Source: CBFCZU01 sp965602635 (GTDB lineage: Bacteria; Planctomycetota; Phycisphaerae; SM23-33). Taken from it: a DNA stretch of 22,603 nucleotides. Of the stretch, positions 7,286-14,787 are shown one piece after another (position 1 is the stretch's first letter; each line of letters begins with the position of its first letter). Both the position numbers and the translations under genes were made by a program. The notes under the pieces were generated by a model that was not told where the DNA came from, searched no databases, and was given only the letters and a program-made list of their open reading frames with translations. The stretch is taken from contig CBFCZU010000040.1 in NCBI GenBank assembly GCA_965602635.1, positions 1 to 22,603 on the forward strand, in the 5' to 3' direction.

Positions 7286-8158
7286 ATGGATCGCCAGACA
7301 TTGAAGGCGGCGGCCGTGCTCGTCTGTGCACTGGCCTGGGCCGGCTGCAACGGCGGCGCGCGGGAGCCGGTGCGGCTCGACCTGAGCGGCGTCGAGCCCA
7401 CGGCCGACGTGTCGGACCTGGCGGCCGTGCTCAACGAAGCGGTGGACGCCGCCGGGCGGGTCGTCCCGCAGCGCCTGGCGAAGGTCAGCGCCCGGCTCGA
7501 CGCACAACTGCGGCGGATGGCCCTGGCCGGGCCGACGAGCAGGCCCGAGCTGTTCCCGACCTACGGAGACCGCTGGGCGTTCTGGTACAACGCCCGGGCG
7601 GGATGGTCGATCAAGCTGGCCGAGCTGGCCGGCTTTCCCCGCCGCGTCCCGCCGGCGGCGATGCGCGCCCGCCAGTTCGACCTCGACGGCCGGAAGCTCT
7701 CGCTCGAGGGGATCGACGAGATCCTCCTGGCCGAGGCACGGCGCACGGGCGACTTCCGCCTGGCGGCCTGCGCGCCGGGGGTAACCGTGGACTGCGCGTC
7801 GCTGCCGAAGACGCCCTGCGCCGCGGCCGACTTCGCCGCCCGCATGGACGAGGCCCTTTCCCGGCTGGTGCTCGACGAGCGGCGATTCGTCCTGGCCGTG
7901 GACGAGCGACAGGTCCGCGTTCCGCCGATGCTGTGGGACTGCCGCGACCTGGTGGCCCGCGAGTACCGCCGCCGGACGGGCTCCGGCGATGCGAGCTTCA
8001 CCACCGCCCTGTCGGTTCACCTGAGCCGCCTGGCCCGGCGCCGCCTGGCGCAGGGCATCGGCTACGTCGCGGTCGGGGCCGCTTTGCGGGGCGAGCTTGT
8101 CCTGCCCGGGCGGAAGGTGTTCATGCCCGGCAAGGTCGGGCGGGTGGAGCTACCCTAA
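7286..8158 (+). CDS. DUF547-domain probable lipoprotein
   Basis: A 290-residue exported protein. The N-terminus is a short signal sequence ending in ALAWAGC, with Cys21 as the likely lipidation site; Trp at position -3 is unusual for a lipobox. The rest matches DUF547 by its ordered motifs: WYNARAGWSIKLA, a FDLDGRKLSLEGIDEILLAEA stretch, then a Cys-containing DCASLPKTPCAA segment and the C-terminal YVAVG region. DUF547 has no established biochemical activity. I chose ATG 7286; the frame stays open upstream without signal-like content. A TAGAAT hexamer lies just 7 bases before the ATG, so a leaderless transcript is possible but speculative. The MlaE gene begins 46 bp downstream. Confidence 0.82.
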   Translation: MDRQTLKAAAVLVCALAWAGCNGGAREPVRLDLSGVEPTADVSDLAAVLNEAVDAAGRVVPQRLAKVSARLDAQLRRMALAGPTSRPELFPTYGDRWAFWYNARAGWSIKLAELAGFPRRVPPAAMRARQFDLDGRKLSLEGIDEILLAEARRTGDFRLAACAPGVTVDCASLPKTPCAAADFAARMDEALSRLVLDERRFVLAVDERQVRVPPMLWDCRDLVAREYRRRTGSGDASFTTALSVHLSRLARRRLAQGIGYVAVGAALRGELVLPGRKVFMPGKVGRVELP

Positions 8159-8204
8159 CGGCCGGGCCTTGACCCGCCGGGCGGGGGCAAGGTAAAGGTG
8201 ACGC

Positions 8205-9020
8205 ATGAACGTTCTGGCCCAGATCGGCTCGCGGACGACGACGAAGGTCGCCGGGTTCGGCGACTTCTGCCGATTCTGCGGGCGGAACTTCAGCTGGTGC
8301 GTCTCCGACCTGGGGCGCTGGCGGATGCTCCGGCTGCTGCTGGTGCAGATGTACGAGGTCGGCACCCGCTCCGTGCCCGTGGTCATGATCACCGGGGCGT
8401 TCGTGGGGATGGTGCTCGCCGCCCAGTCGGTCCTGCAGTTCAAGGCCATCGGGATGGAGGCGAGCCTGGGGGCGATCGTGAACCTGTCGGTGGTCCGCGA
8501 GCTGGGGCCTGTGCTGGCGGCGATCATGATCGCCGGGCGGGTCGGCGGGGCGCTGGCCGCCGAGCTGGGAACCATGCGCGTCACCGAGCAGATCGACGCC
8601 CTGCGGGCGATGGGCGCCGATCCCATACGCGTGCTGGTCGTGCCCCGTTTCCTCGCCTGCGTAATACTCATGCCGGTGCTGGTGCTCTACGCCGATTTCA
8701 TGGGCATCCTCGGCGGCTATGTCATCGGTGTGCACGTTTACCAGATTGACGCGGGGAGCTTCTGGAGCCACGCCGCCAGGACCGTGGAGATGTTCGACAT
8801 CTGCTCCGGGCTGCTCAAGAGCCTGCTGTTCGCGGGCGTGATTAGCCTGATCTGCTGCTATCGGGGGTTCCGTTGCCGACCCGGGGCGGCCGGCGTGGGG
8901 CGGGCGTGCACCGAAGGATTCGTCGAGTCGTGCATGGCCATCCTCGCCCTGGATTTCTTCGTCGGCGTGGCGCTGAATACGTTCTACGCACTTACATGGG
9001 GCGCGCCGCCCGTGTTGTGA
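8205..9020 (+). CDS. MlaE-family lipid ABC transporter permease
   Basis: A 271-residue inner-membrane permease of the MlaE family, the membrane core of MCE-type phospholipid transporters. The hallmark conserved block is present at about 95-145: VVRELGPVLAAIMIAGRVGGA, then EQIDALRAMGADP, the cytoplasmic coupling helix. About five hydrophobic segments follow the family layout. AAAGGTG lies 6 bases before the ATG. The usual partners, an MlaF ATPase and an MCE-domain MlaD protein, are not beside it in this window; they may be encoded elsewhere. The downstream gene is a small Mpo1-like membrane protein, so a lipid-related unit is conceivable. Confidence 0.92.
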   Translation: MNVLAQIGSRTTTKVAGFGDFCRFCGRNFSWCVSDLGRWRMLRLLLVQMYEVGTRSVPVVMITGAFVGMVLAAQSVLQFKAIGMEASLGAIVNLSVVRELGPVLAAIMIAGRVGGALAAELGTMRVTEQIDALRAMGADPIRVLVVPRFLACVILMPVLVLYADFMGILGGYVIGVHVYQIDAGSFWSHAARTVEMFDICSGLLKSLLFAGVISLICCYRGFRCRPGAAGVGRACTEGFVESCMAILALDFFVGVALNTFYALTWGAPPVL

Positions 9021-9061
9021 GTGCGGATCGCCCCCGGCCCGGTCAAAGGTGGAAAAGCACG

Positions 9062-9298
9062 ATGTACATCCCGTTCAGTAAGTGGCCTTCGCGACACCGC
9101 AACCGCACCAACTTCATGCTGCACATGGTGGGGATTCCAGCCACCGTCGTCGCGGTGCCGCTGGCGGTGCTGGGCCACTGGCTGCTGGGGGGGGGGATGC
9201 TCCTGGCCGGCTACGCGCTGCAGCTCATCGGCCACGTGGTAGAGGGCAACCGCTCGGGTGAGGAAAGGGTGATCCGCAAGCTCCTCGGCCGCCGGTGA
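9062..9298 (+). CDS. Small Mpo1/DUF962-like membrane protein
   Basis: A 78-residue protein with the pattern of the Mpo1-like (DUF962) family: HRNRTNFMLHMVGIP (H-x3-N-x3-H-x2-G, residues 13-27), two hydrophobic segments (about 24-40 and 44-58), and GHVVEGNRSGE near 59-69. Yeast Mpo1 is an iron-dependent dioxygenase that shortens 2-hydroxy fatty acids; the His and the H-x2-EGN motif correspond to family-conserved positions. Bacterial members are often short like this one and are not functionally assigned. The gene lies 41 bp after mlaE-like, with an AAAGGTGG stretch ahead of the ATG. A CGGGG-CCG-CCCCG hairpin (9299-9311) follows the stop directly. Confidence 0.7.
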   Translation: MYIPFSKWPSRHRNRTNFMLHMVGIPATVVAVPLAVLGHWLLGGGMLLAGYALQLIGHVVEGNRSGEERVIRKLLGRR

Positions 9299-9434
9299 CG
9301 GGGCCGCCCCGGCTCTCCCCAGCCGGCGAGATTGTCGCGCAAACCGCCTTTGAGCTGTCCTACGGAGGAGAATTATCACCCGCACGCCGCCCGCCCGCCC
9401 CAGGCAGGCCCCAGAACCTCATTTCTAAAAAGGC

Positions 9435-9464
9435 TTTACATATGCCGCATAAGGCACGTAAAAT
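9435..9464 (+). promoter_or_regulatory. Candidate upstream promoter with spacer palindrome
   Basis: TTTACA (9435-9440) and TAAAAT (9459-9464), each 5/6 to consensus, are 18 bases apart. The spacer begins with the 11-bp palindrome TATGC-C-GCATA (9441-9451), placed where a repressor could block RNA polymerase. Prediction only. Confidence 0.4.
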
Positions 9465-9488
9465 TTACCTCTTTTTTTAGGTATAAGC

Positions 9489-9516
9489 TTGCCAACTTTT
9501 ACGTATTCTGCATAAT
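9489..9516 (+). promoter_or_regulatory. Candidate downstream promoter for sigma gene
   Basis: TTGCCA (9489-9494) and CATAAT (9511-9516), each 5/6 to the sigma-70 consensus, are 16 bases apart. Transcription would begin near 9523 and leave a structured leader of about 100 bases. Prediction only. Confidence 0.45.
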
Positions 9517-9621
9517 GAAGGTCAGACAGGTGGGGTCGGCGGAGCCGGCTCCAGGCCCGAAGGATGGTATCGCACGCGGCGGGCCGCACGAGGCCCGTCG
9601 GTCAAGCGAAAGGTGGGAACG

Positions 9622-10548
9622 ATGGCTACCACGACGGCATCGAAGCGCCCGAGGCAGCGGGGGGGAAGGTTGGCGGGGATGTCCCACGCCGACCGCAAGT
9701 TCTACGAGTCGATCCCCGCTGAGATGGATTTCATGCCGCACCCGGACTTCGCCCTGGCGGGAACGGAGAAGAAGCTCTTCGGCCCCGAGGCCGAGGTCAT
9801 TCCCCTCCCGCAGTGGCGACCCTACGCCGAGCTGGACGGGCCCGAGTCAAAGCCCCCGCGGGCCCGCTCCAAGCTGACGCGCCACCAGGAGGGTCTGCTG
9901 TTCATGCGCTACAACTTCGCCCGCCGGCGCGTGGCGGAGCTGCTGGCCGCCCAGAAGCGGCGCTTCTCCGCCGCCAGGGCCGGACAGCTCGTGCTCTGGC
10001 ACCGGCGCGTGCTGCAAATACGCGCCGCACTGGCGGGTGCGAACATGGCACTGGTGGTCGCCATGGCCACGCGCACCAAGATCAACACCGTCGAGTTCGG
10101 CGAGTTGGTCAGCGAAGGCAACATGGCCCTGCTGAGGACGGTGGAGAAGTTCGACATCGCCCGCGGCTTCAAGTTCTCGACCTACGCCTGCCGGGCCATC
10201 CTCAAGTCCTTCAGCCGCCTGGCGAGCCGGACCGGGACTTATCGCCAGCACTTCCCGACCGAGTACGATCCGGAAATGGAGCGCAGCGACGAGATCGAGC
10301 GCCGCCACGTCGATCAGCAGGAGCTTGCCGTGGAGGACCTCCAGCGTGTCCTGGAGGACAACGTGGCCAGCCTGACGGCGGTGGAGCGGACGGTCATCGG
10401 CGCGCGGTTCGCCATGGGCGACCACGAGCGGGCGCAGACGCTCCAGGAAGTCGGCCGGCTGGTGGGGCTGTCGAAGGAGCGCGTCCGCCAGGTCCAGCTC
10501 GACGCCCTCGCCAAGCTCCGGGTGGCGCTGGCCGACCGGGCCGCCTGA
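9622..10548 (+). CDS. RNA polymerase sigma factor, sigma-70 family
   Basis: A 308-residue sigma factor that directs RNA polymerase to promoters. Region 2 covers about 85-205, with EFGELVSEGNMALLRTVEKFD (2.2) and the promoter-melting/-10 reading segment FKFSTYACRAILKSF (183-197); the usual Trp pair of housekeeping factors (TYATWWIRQ) is replaced by CRAIL. Region 4 covers about 250-304 with a clear helix-turn-helix (TLQEVGRLVGLSKERVRQVQ). The first 80 residues are unlike region 1.1 and are not recognised. It is therefore an alternative rather than the main sigma factor. ATG 9622 is chosen because AGGTGG lies 5 bases ahead; a GTG at 9613 overlaps that site. No anti-sigma gene is adjacent. Confidence 0.93.
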   Translation: MATTTASKRPRQRGGRLAGMSHADRKFYESIPAEMDFMPHPDFALAGTEKKLFGPEAEVIPLPQWRPYAELDGPESKPPRARSKLTRHQEGLLFMRYNFARRRVAELLAAQKRRFSAARAGQLVLWHRRVLQIRAALAGANMALVVAMATRTKINTVEFGELVSEGNMALLRTVEKFDIARGFKFSTYACRAILKSFSRLASRTGTYRQHFPTEYDPEMERSDEIERRHVDQQELAVEDLQRVLEDNVASLTAVERTVIGARFAMGDHERAQTLQEVGRLVGLSKERVRQVQLDALAKLRVALADRAA

Positions 10549-10587
10549 CGGGCACTCTTCTCACGCCGGCGCACTGTGCGATTTTTG

Positions 10588-10620
10588 CCGGGCGTCCCGC
10601 CGCAGCGGGGCGCCCGGTTT
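10588..10620 (+). terminator. Strong hairpin terminator after sigma gene
   Basis: CCGGGCGTCCCGC (10588-10600) pairs with GCGGGGCGCCCGG (10605-10617), a 13-bp stem with one T-G wobble and a 4-base loop, followed by TTT. A smaller CGCA-CTG-TGCG hairpin followed by ATTTTT lies just before (10570-10586). Together these end transcription of the sigma gene about 40 bases past its stop. Confidence 0.75.
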
Positions 10621-10640
10621 GCGTCTCGGCCCGGTTCCCC

Positions 10641-11030
10641 TCGTCGGACGCGAAGAAGGACCAGCTCTTCCTCCAGGGCTGAGCGATCGTGGAGAACACC
10701 AGCGACTCGGACTGGGACAAGGTGGAGCTGACGCTCGTCTCCGGCCGGCCGATCTCGTTCATCCAGGACCTGTACACGCCGCTGTACATGCCTCGTCCGG
10801 TGGTGCGGCCGGAGCTGTACGCCTCCCTCCGCCGCGAGCAGGGGTACATCCGCTCGAACATGGGCGCCCTTGCCAAGAACAGCACCGGCTACACGCGCTT
10901 CGAGAAGAAGCTGCTCGCGCTGGAGACGAAGATCGAGGGTCTCCAGGCCCAGGTCGTGGACGCCAAGGCCAAGGTCGAGGCCCTGCGCAAGGACCTGGAG
11001 GACTACATCAACAAGCTTGACATTGAGTGA
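10641..11030 (+). pseudogene. DUF4139 gene remnant (nonsense codon plus internal deletion)
   Basis: One reading frame from about 10641 to 11030 resembles DUF4139-family proteins: QLFLQG, a TGA codon (10680-10682), then AIVENTSDSDWDKVELTLVSGRP and an ISFIQDLY..PLYMPRPVV..PELYASL block. Family members, as I recall them, read LLLQGWAIVENT here, so the TGA sits where a Trp (TGG) is expected. After YASLRRE the sequence jumps to a coiled-coil tail (YTRFEKKLLALETKIEGL onward) that in intact proteins follows some hundreds of residues later. Family proteins are several hundred residues long and usually secreted; the whole N-terminal part is missing and a terminator sits in its place. The 113-residue stretch from GTG 10689 could still be translated, but no ribosome site is seen. 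Confidence 0.75.
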
Positions 11031-11061
11031 GCGCTGCCCGCTCGCTCAGTACGACGGCCAC

Positions 11062-11093
11062 CTCGCCCCGTTCCGGTCTCGGTTCGGGGCGAG
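11062..11093. terminator. Hairpin between convergent genes
   Basis: CTCGCCCCG (11062-11070) and CGGGGCGAG (11085-11093) form a perfect 9-bp stem around a 14-base loop. It lies between the DUF4139 remnant (plus) and the ManD-like gene (minus), so it could serve both strands. No T tract is present. Confidence 0.5.
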
Positions 11094-11123
11094 CCATTGC
11101 GCCGACTTGCGGGGCCGCGGCCG

Positions 11124-12320
11124 TCAGTACACGAACATGCTGCCGTCCTCGCGCCGCACCAGCGGCATGTACGCGGGTTTGTAGGAGTACTTCGCGGCGG
11201 CGGCCTCGTCTATGTCCACCCCCAGCCCGGGCAGCTCGTTGGGCATGGCGTAGCCGTCCTCGACGCGGCAGGGCGTCGGCAGGACCTCGCAGACCTGCTC
11301 CATGGCGTGGAAGTCCACCCACTCCTGCACGCCGAAGTTGGGTATGGCCAGGTCGAGGTGCACGGCCGCCGCCTGGCCGATCACGCCCAGGTCGTGCGCG
11401 CCGTGGAAGGCGGTCTTGACCTGGTGGAACTCCGCCAGGGCGGCGATCTTCCGCGCCTCGGTCAGCCCGCCCACGTGCAGCGGCGCGACGCGGATGTAGT
11501 CGATCAACTGCCCCTCGATGAGCGGCATCGCCTGGGCGCGGCTGTGGAAGACCTCGCCCATCGCCAGCGGCGTCGAGCTGGCCTGGCGGATGAGCTTGAA
11601 GCCTTCGAGGTTCTCCGGGCGGAGGCAGTCCTCAAGGAAGAAGAGGTGATACGGCTCGAGCTCCTTTGCCAGTCGCGCCGCCTCGGCCGGGGTGAGCCGC
11701 TCGTGGACGTCGTGGCAGAGGTGCACGTCGTCGCCCAGCTCGGCGCGGACGGCGGCGATGAACGGCACGACGGCGTTGAGGTACAGGTGCGGCTCGAATA
11801 TCTCCACCGGCGGGATGCCGTCGCGGGCGGGCGGCTCGGTCCGCAGCGTGCCCGCCCCGCCGTATGGCCCCGGCTGGACGCGGACGACCTTCGCGCCCTC
11901 GGCGATGAACTTCCGGGCCTGATCGACGGCCTCGGCTGCGTCGCGCCCCGAGGCGTGGCGATAGACCATCGCCCCGCGCCGGCACCGCCCGCCGAGGAGC
12001 TGATACACCGGCCGGGCCGAGAGCTTGCCCGACAGGTCCCACAACGCCAGGTCGATCGCGCCCAGGGCGGCTGCGTACACCGGGCCGCCGCGGAAGTAGG
12101 GCCAGTGGTAAACGAACTGCCAGATGTCCTCGATGTTGCGAGGGTCCATCCCGATCAGCAGCGGGGCCATGTGCTCGATGGCCTTGGCCACCACCGGCTC
12201 GTTGCCGTTGAGCGTCCCCTCGCCCACGCCGTAAAGGCCCTCGTCGGTGAAGACCTTCACCAGCACGAAGTTCCGCCCGTCCGGGCAGGTGAGTATGACC
12301 CTGATTTCGGTGATTTTCAT
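11124..12320 (-). CDS. Enolase-superfamily sugar acid dehydratase, ManD/RspA type
   Basis: A 398-residue member of the mandelate racemase/enolase superfamily, closest by motif to mannonate dehydratase (ManD, also called RspA or starvation-sensing protein). These enzymes remove water from D-mannonate or D-gluconate to give 2-keto-3-deoxygluconate. Metal ligands are visible at Asp204 (HDVHER), Glu230 (FFLED) and Glu256 (MGEV); His206 and His306 (FHGAHD) and Tyr153 lie at positions consistent with ManD catalytic residues. The C-terminal REDGS motif is also present. The exact substrate cannot be read from sequence, since related proteins differ greatly in activity. GAGGTAA precedes the ATG, and a promoter-like pair lies upstream. 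Galactokinase is 141 bp upstream on the same strand. Confidence 0.85.
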   Translation of the reverse strand: MKITEIRVILTCPDGRNFVLVKVFTDEGLYGVGEGTLNGNEPVVAKAIEHMAPLLIGMDPRNIEDIWQFVYHWPYFRGGPVYAAALGAIDLALWDLSGKLSARPVYQLLGGRCRRGAMVYRHASGRDAAEAVDQARKFIAEGAKVVRVQPGPYGGAGTLRTEPPARDGIPPVEIFEPHLYLNAVVPFIAAVRAELGDDVHLCHDVHERLTPAEAARLAKELEPYHLFFLEDCLRPENLEGFKLIRQASSTPLAMGEVFHSRAQAMPLIEGQLIDYIRVAPLHVGGLTEARKIAALAEFHQVKTAFHGAHDLGVIGQAAAVHLDLAIPNFGVQEWVDFHAMEQVCEVLPTPCRVEDGYAMPNELPGLGVDIDEAAAAKYSYKPAYMPLVRREDGSMFVY

Positions 12321-12357
12321 TTCGCGTTACCTCGCTCGCCTCACCGGCGGGAATGGC

Positions 12358-12385
12358 ATTTTGACCTTTCCGGCGGGGTTATCAA
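12358..12385 (-). promoter_or_regulatory. Candidate promoter for ManD-like gene
   Basis: On the minus strand TTGATA (12380-12385, 5/6) and CAAAAT (12358-12363, 4/6) are 16 bases apart, placing a start about 30 bases ahead of the ATG at 12320. It lies just beyond the PfkB-like stub. Confidence 0.35.
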
Positions 12386-12402
12386 GTCGCAAGGCCGGCG
12401 CG

Positions 12403-12461
12403 TCAGCGGGCACCGCGCTCGTCGAGCACGCAGCAGCCCACGCCGATGATGTCCGGGCCGG

Positions 12462-12465
<4 letters not shown>
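12403..12465 (-). pseudogene. 20-codon stub resembling a PfkB sugar kinase start
   Basis: An ATG overlaps the galK stop codon as ATGA and opens a 20-codon frame reading MTGPDIIGVGCCVLDERGAR. The segment PDIIGVGCCVLD looks like the first beta strand and turn of PfkB-family (ribokinase-like) sugar kinases, which often begin with this pattern. The frame then ends at TGA and further stops follow before the ManD-like gene. The most likely reading is a sugar kinase gene, once coupled to galK, that lost everything past its first strand. Alternatives are a chance match or a short coupling ORF. Confidence 0.5.
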
Positions 12466-13613
<1,148 letters not shown>

Positions 13614-13736
13614 CTCGCGAGGGAGGCTACCGGCCCGCCGGCGGCGCTGTCAAGGCGCCCGCCTCGATCCGATCCGGCGGCGGGGCGGCAGGGCGAGCAA
13701 CTGCGTGTTGTGGCGGCGCCTGGGCATGGGGCGGAA

Positions 13737-13762
13737 GATCGCGCCCTCCCGGGCGGGCGATC
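13737..13762 (-). terminator. Imperfect hairpin at end of pyrF
   Basis: GATCGC-GCCC (13737-13746) pairs with GGGC-GG-GCGATC (13751-13762), a stem with a small bulge that includes the last bases of the pyrF stop codon. There is no T tract, so termination is uncertain. The rest of 13614-13736 shows nothing recognisable. Confidence 0.35.
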
Positions 13763-14687
13763 ACGCTAACCTTGTCACGGCCTGGCGGACGTCCTTGGCG
13801 AAGGCCCGGGCGGCGGCGGCGATTGCGCCCCGCCAGTCCACTCCGGCGTACTCGCTTTTCTCGTAGGCGTAGATGACCGACCGGCTGGCGTTGACGATCG
13901 CGCCGGTGCCGTCGCCCTTGAACGCGGCCGCACATGCCTCCGCCGTCGCGCCCTGGGCCCCGTAGCCGGGAACGAGGAACATCTGCCGCGGCATGAGCTG
14001 GCGAAGCCGGCGGGCGTCGTTGGGGTAGGTCGCGCCGACCACGGCGCCGACGCAGCTATACCCGCTGGTCCCGGTCCGCCCCTCGCCCGCGCCGATCTCG
14101 GCGACCTGGGCGGCGATGTGTTCGTAGAGCTTCGTGCCGGCGGCGTCGGCGAAGTCCTGAATGGCAACGGCCGAGGGGTTCGACGTGCGGACGAGCACGA
14201 AGATGCCCTTTCCGCAATCGGCGGCGACCTCGACGAACGGCGCCAGCCCGTCGGCCCCGAAATACCCGTTGACCGTGATCGCGTCGGGCGTCCGGTCCAC
14301 CACGCCGAAGGGGGAGAACATTCCCGTCAGGTGCCCGACCGCATACGCCTCGGCCGTCGAGCCGATGTCGCCCCGCTTGACGTCGCCGATGACGATCAAT
14401 CCGCGGTCGCGGGCGGCTTCCACGAGCAGTTCGTACAGGTCCACCCCCACGGAGCCGTACCTCTCGAAGTATGCCGATTGGATTTTCACGGCCGGCACGA
14501 TCGGGGCGACGGCCCTCAGCACTTCGTGGCAGAAAATGCCGATGAATTCGGTCTGCTCCACTTCGTCCTGGCCGTCTTTCCTGAGCTCCTCCGGAAGCCG
14601 TTCGTAAACGGGGTCCAGCCCCACGCACACCGGCGAGCCCTTCTCCTCGATCGCCGCCAGCAGGCTGTCGGCAAAATGTCCGGCCAA
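13761..14687 (-). CDS. pyrF: Orotidine 5'-phosphate decarboxylase, type 2
   Basis: Catalyses the last step of UMP synthesis, decarboxylation of OMP, in the cytoplasm. The 308-residue length and the motifs CVGLDPVYERLP (21-32), AVKIQ with Lys68, and DVKRGDIGSTAEAYA (102-116, carrying the catalytic Asp-Lys-Asp set) mark the longer type 2 (subfamily 2) enzyme found in actinobacteria, planctomycetes and others. VPGYGAQG near residue 237 is the C-terminal phosphate-binding loop. The start is TTG at 14687, supported by AAAGGAG (14694-14700 on the minus strand) 6 bases ahead; no better start fits. The gene is divergent from prfB. Confidence 0.95.
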   Translation of the reverse strand: MAGHFADSLLAAIEEKGSPVCVGLDPVYERLPEELRKDGQDEVEQTEFIGIFCHEVLRAVAPIVPAVKIQSAYFERYGSVGVDLYELLVEAARDRGLIVIGDVKRGDIGSTAEAYAVGHLTGMFSPFGVVDRTPDAITVNGYFGADGLAPFVEVAADCGKGIFVLVRTSNPSAVAIQDFADAAGTKLYEHIAAQVAEIGAGEGRTGTSGYSCVGAVVGATYPNDARRLRQLMPRQMFLVPGYGAQGATAEACAAAFKGDGTGAIVNASRSVIYAYEKSEYAGVDWRGAIAAAARAFAKDVRQAVTRLA

Positions 14688-14708
14688 GCCTCGCTCCTTT
14701 CCGGCCGA

Positions 14709-14737
14709 GTTATATCACGCCGCCACGGGCGTTGGAA
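14709..14737 (-). promoter_or_regulatory. Weak promoter candidate for pyrF
   Basis: On the minus strand TATAAC (14709-14714, 5/6) has a poor -35 hexamer TTCCAA (14732-14737, 3/6) at 17 bases. The -10 is credible; the -35 is not strong. Confidence 0.3.
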
Positions 14738-14787
14738 GCTTGTTGACCGGGCCCGGATATGCTAGGCTTGGCGAGCAGGAGAAAGCC

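Larger units (their letters stand above)
9299..9621. other. Gene-free AT-rich regulatory region before sigma gene
   Basis: This 323-bp gap includes, at 9420-9520, the most AT-rich stretch I noticed in the window. It contains two promoter-like pairs (listed separately), an 8-bp inverted repeat ACGTAAAA (9456-9463) / TTTTACGT (9497-9504), and a TACCT-N8-AGGTA pair (9466-9483) around a T7 run. The presumed leader, about 9523-9621, contains the palindrome GGAGCCGGCTCC (9541-9552) and a CGGGCC-N6-GGCCCG hairpin (9580-9597). A 12-codon ORF from ATG 9442 is noted but not called. Confidence 0.6.

Noticed and set aside
9365..9372. GGAGGAGA as a ribosome-binding site
   Set aside because: Strong purine site, but no start codon follows at suitable distance.
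9442..9480. 12-codon ORF (MPHKARKIYLFF) as a leader peptide
   Set aside because: An AAAAGG precedes its ATG, but it lies inside a promoter-like stretch and has no attenuator hairpins or codon run to support a leader role.
10680..10682. TGA read as selenocysteine or Trp
   Set aside because: No SECIS-like structure was seen and TGA is a normal stop for other genes here; the protein is also missing large parts.
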